Assembly: GCA_003139735.1 (NCBI GenBank)
Contig: PLGA01000311.1
Coordinates: 1-6,520 of the forward strand
DNA length: 6,520 nucleotides
Reading direction: 5' to 3'
From: Bryobacterales bacterium
Lineage (GTDB): Bacteria; Acidobacteriota; Terriglobia; Bryobacterales; Bryobacteraceae
This document shows, in pieces, positions 5,300 to 6,520 of the stretch. Position numbers and translations under genes: made by a program. Position 1 is the first letter of the stretch. Each line of letters begins with the position of its first letter. The notes beneath the pieces were generated by a model. That model had not been told where the DNA came from, did no database searches, and saw nothing but the letters and a program-made list of their open reading frames with translations.

Positions 5300-6014
5300 A
5301 ATCTGGATCACGCGCATTTTTAACGACCATTTTTCGGGATTCGCAAACTCCATTCTGGCTCTCGCCGGCATCCACTCACAGGCGCGTCCGTGGACCGATT
5401 CCATGGTCATGCAACTGCTCGTTGCCTTCCTGTTAATGGCGACTTTCGCCGTTCTCCGGATGCGGCTCTCGGCGGACCGTCCCGGCAAGGTGCAGCAGAC
5501 CTTCGAACTGGTATACGAATTCGTGCTGGGCCAGGCGGAAGACCAGGTCGGGCCTGCGGCCAAACGGTACCTGGCCTTCTTCGGCACGCTCTTCATCTTT
5601 ATTCTTACGTGCAACCTGATCGGTCTGATTCCGTGCTTCTCTTCTCCCACCAAAGACTACGCGGTGACGTGCGGCTGCGCGCTGGCGACCTTCGCTTATT
5701 ACCACTGGATGGGGATCGTCGCGAACGGTTGGAGATATCCGCTGCAGTTTATGGGTCCGATGTGGTGGCTGGCGCCGCTCATGCTCCCCATCGAGATGAT
5801 CAGCCACTTGGCGCGGGTGCTCTCGCTTACCGTCCGTCTTTACGCCAACATGTTCGCGGGCGAGCAGGTGACGATGGTTTTTCTGAGTTTGACCCCGCTG
5901 CTGGCGCCGGTGCTTTTCATGGCCCTGCACGTTTTCGTGGGAACCATCCAGGCTTACATTTTCATGCTGTTGGCTATGTCGTACGTGGGCGCCGCGGTGG
6001 CGCACGAGCATTAA
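5286..6014 (+). CDS. atpB: F-type ATP synthase subunit a
   Basis: The stator channel subunit of F0, an inner-membrane protein that feeds ions to and from the c ring. The 242-residue length is normal for short bacterial forms. Hydrophobic segments lie at about 41-60, 95-118, 128-147, 160-183 and 196-237. The essential arginine is R184 in LSLTVRLYANMFAGE (equivalent to E. coli R210). E193 of AGE matches E219. H215 and Q222, in ALHVFVGTIQAYIFM, match H245 and Q252. The C-terminal GAAVAHEH ends in the EH seen in E. coli. The start overlaps atpI by 14 bases. An extra feature is the rather hydrophilic N-terminus with no signal peptide. Ion specificity cannot be set from this subunit alone. Confidence 0.95.
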   Translation: MQESEIWITRIFNDHFSGFANSILALAGIHSQARPWTDSMVMQLLVAFLLMATFAVLRMRLSADRPGKVQQTFELVYEFVLGQAEDQVGPAAKRYLAFFGTLFIFILTCNLIGLIPCFSSPTKDYAVTCGCALATFAYYHWMGIVANGWRYPLQFMGPMWWLAPLMLPIEMISHLARVLSLTVRLYANMFAGEQVTMVFLSLTPLLAPVLFMALHVFVGTIQAYIFMLLAMSYVGAAVAHEH

Positions 6015-6015
6015 T

Positions 6016-6049
6016 ACCGGCTTTATGCCGCTCTTAGCGTGAGCCCGGT
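6016..6049 (+). other. Possible hairpin between atpB and atpE
   Basis: ACCGGCT (6016-6022) pairs with AG-C-CCGGT (6042-6049), with one bulged base. Inside it CGCT-CTT-AGCG (6029-6039) can form an inner stem. The gap atpB-atpE (89 bases) is the only sizeable one in this operon. A folded leader here could adjust expression of subunit c, which is needed in many copies per complex. The fold was found by eye. Confidence 0.3.
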
Positions 6050-6091
6050 TGTACGGTGTCCGGGAACCACCTCCTGGGGGCGATTTCATCG

Positions 6092-6097
6092 AAGGAG
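6092..6097 (+). promoter_or_regulatory. Strong ribosome-binding site of atpE
   Basis: AAGGAG is followed by six bases and the ATG at 6104. It is the strongest Shine-Dalgarno in the window and decides the start: the in-frame upstream start at 6056 lacks one. It fits the need for excess subunit c. Confidence 0.9.
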
Positions 6098-6103
6098 AAT
6101 CGA

Positions 6104-6409
6104 ATGACGAAGAAGATGTTATTGGTTGTGGCGACCATGCTGATCGCAGTTTCGTCCTTGTCCGCTCAGACCCCGGCGCAGCCCGCCGCCAGCAGTAACT
6201 GGGGGCCTATCAGCGCCTGTTTCGGAATGGCGATCGCGTCCGGCCTGTGCGGCTTAGGGCAGGCCAAGGCCGTGGCCAGCGCGGTGGAAGGCATGGCTCG
6301 CAATCCTGGGGCGGCCAAGGCCATTCAGTTAGCCATGTTGATCGGCTTGGCATTCATCGAATCGCTGGCGCTCTATGAGATCGTGATCGTTTTCAAGTTC
6401 GCGGCGTAA
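6104..6409 (+). CDS. atpE: F-type ATP synthase subunit c with N-terminal signal peptide
   Basis: The ring-forming ion-carrying proteolipid of F0, 101 residues. Residues 1-21 (MTKKMLLVVATMLIAVSSLSA) look like a cleavable signal peptide, with cleavage after A21. The remaining 80 residues match the usual subunit c length. Helix 1 carries spaced glycines G41, G47, G50, G52 and ends with the polar loop R66-N67-P68. Helix 2 holds the essential carboxylate E86 in IGLAFIESLALYEIVI. Q53, E86, S87 and Y91 line up with Q32, E65, S66 and Y70 of the Ilyobacter tartaricus Na+ ring (Q to E spacing is 33 in both). T67 is replaced by Leu (L88). The ion is therefore uncertain. The ATG at 6104 was chosen for its AAGGAG site. 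Presumably atpF follows beyond the window. Confidence 0.93.
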   Translation: MTKKMLLVVATMLIAVSSLSAQTPAQPAASSNWGPISACFGMAIASGLCGLGQAKAVASAVEGMARNPGAAKAIQLAMLIGLAFIESLALYEIVIVFKFAA

Positions 6410-6417
6410 ATGCGTTT

Positions 6418-6439
6418 TGGGGCGAGCCCGCTCGCCCCA
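6418..6439 (+). other. Strong hairpin after atpE
   Basis: GGGGCGAG (6419-6426) and CTCGCCCC (6431-6438) form a perfect 8-bp stem around a CCCG loop, extended by a T-A pair at 6418/6439. It starts nine bases after the atpE stop. No T tract follows directly (only TTTT at about 6457-6460), so it may be an mRNA 3' end stabiliser or partial terminator. The remaining bases to 6520 hold no gene I can support. Confidence 0.5.
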
Positions 6440-6520
6440 GGCCCTCCCAAGCCGCTTTTAAACATCGCGTCGTCATTGTTTGGGCAAGGATCACCTCCCG
6501 GGTAGGGGTCGGGCATGCCC

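Noticed and set aside
5433..6089. Minus-strand ORF of 218 codons opposite atpB
   Set aside because: It is the antisense of a well-conserved subunit a and has a basic, low-complexity composition.

Overview
The window is high-GC bacterial DNA, with genes packed on both strands and no rRNA, tRNA, CRISPR array or transposase visible. Several traits together suggest an Acidobacteriota-like (Bryobacterales/Solibacter-type) soil bacterium. These are a GC-rich LeuA followed by RimI, DUF465 and Smr genes, signal-peptide-bearing proteins of unknown function, a VapBC pair, and an F0 subunit c that carries its own signal peptide. The taxonomic call is inference from gene style, not a database match.

Layout. 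Bases 1-1496 (minus strand) hold leuA, 2-isopropylmalate synthase, cut off at its C-terminus by the window edge. A divergent 62-bp gap leads to plus-strand genes. These are a RimI-type N-acetyltransferase (1559-1975), a short DUF465 coiled-coil protein (2092-2325) ending at a hairpin terminator (2361-2399), a stand-alone Smr-domain protein with a TTG start (2411-2677), a small predicted outer-membrane beta-barrel protein (2693-3199) and a secreted protein with ABM-like (dimeric alpha/beta-barrel) character (3272-3982). Directly after that last gene lies a decayed second copy of the 3' end of the Smr gene (3988-4062). Next come a VapB/VapC toxin-antitoxin pair (4082-4303 and 4300-4680). The start of an F-type ATP synthase F0 operon follows only 33 bp later: atpZ (4714-4941), atpI (4925-5299), atpB (5286-6014) and atpE (6104-6409). 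The rest of the operon probably lies beyond the window.

How the parts work together. The ATP synthase genes are overlapping or closely spaced in the classical order: accessory/assembly factors, then subunit a, then subunit c. Subunit a keeps the essential arginine and subunit c the essential glutamate. vapB and vapC overlap by four bases, as expected for a stoichiometric antitoxin-toxin pair. The other genes are housekeeping or of unknown role and share no obvious pathway.

Most notable signals. (1) A near-identical 75-bp remnant of the Smr gene lies 1.4 kb downstream of the intact gene. It carries a 58-bp internal deletion between GCGC microhomologies, so it and the intact gene bracket two secreted-protein genes. 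(2) Subunit c has an N-terminal cleavable signal peptide and an ion-site residue set intermediate between Na+ and H+ types. (3) vapB and atpZ both look leaderless, each with a -10-like hexamer 6-7 bases before the start codon. I found no convincing wholly new multi-gene system in this window.
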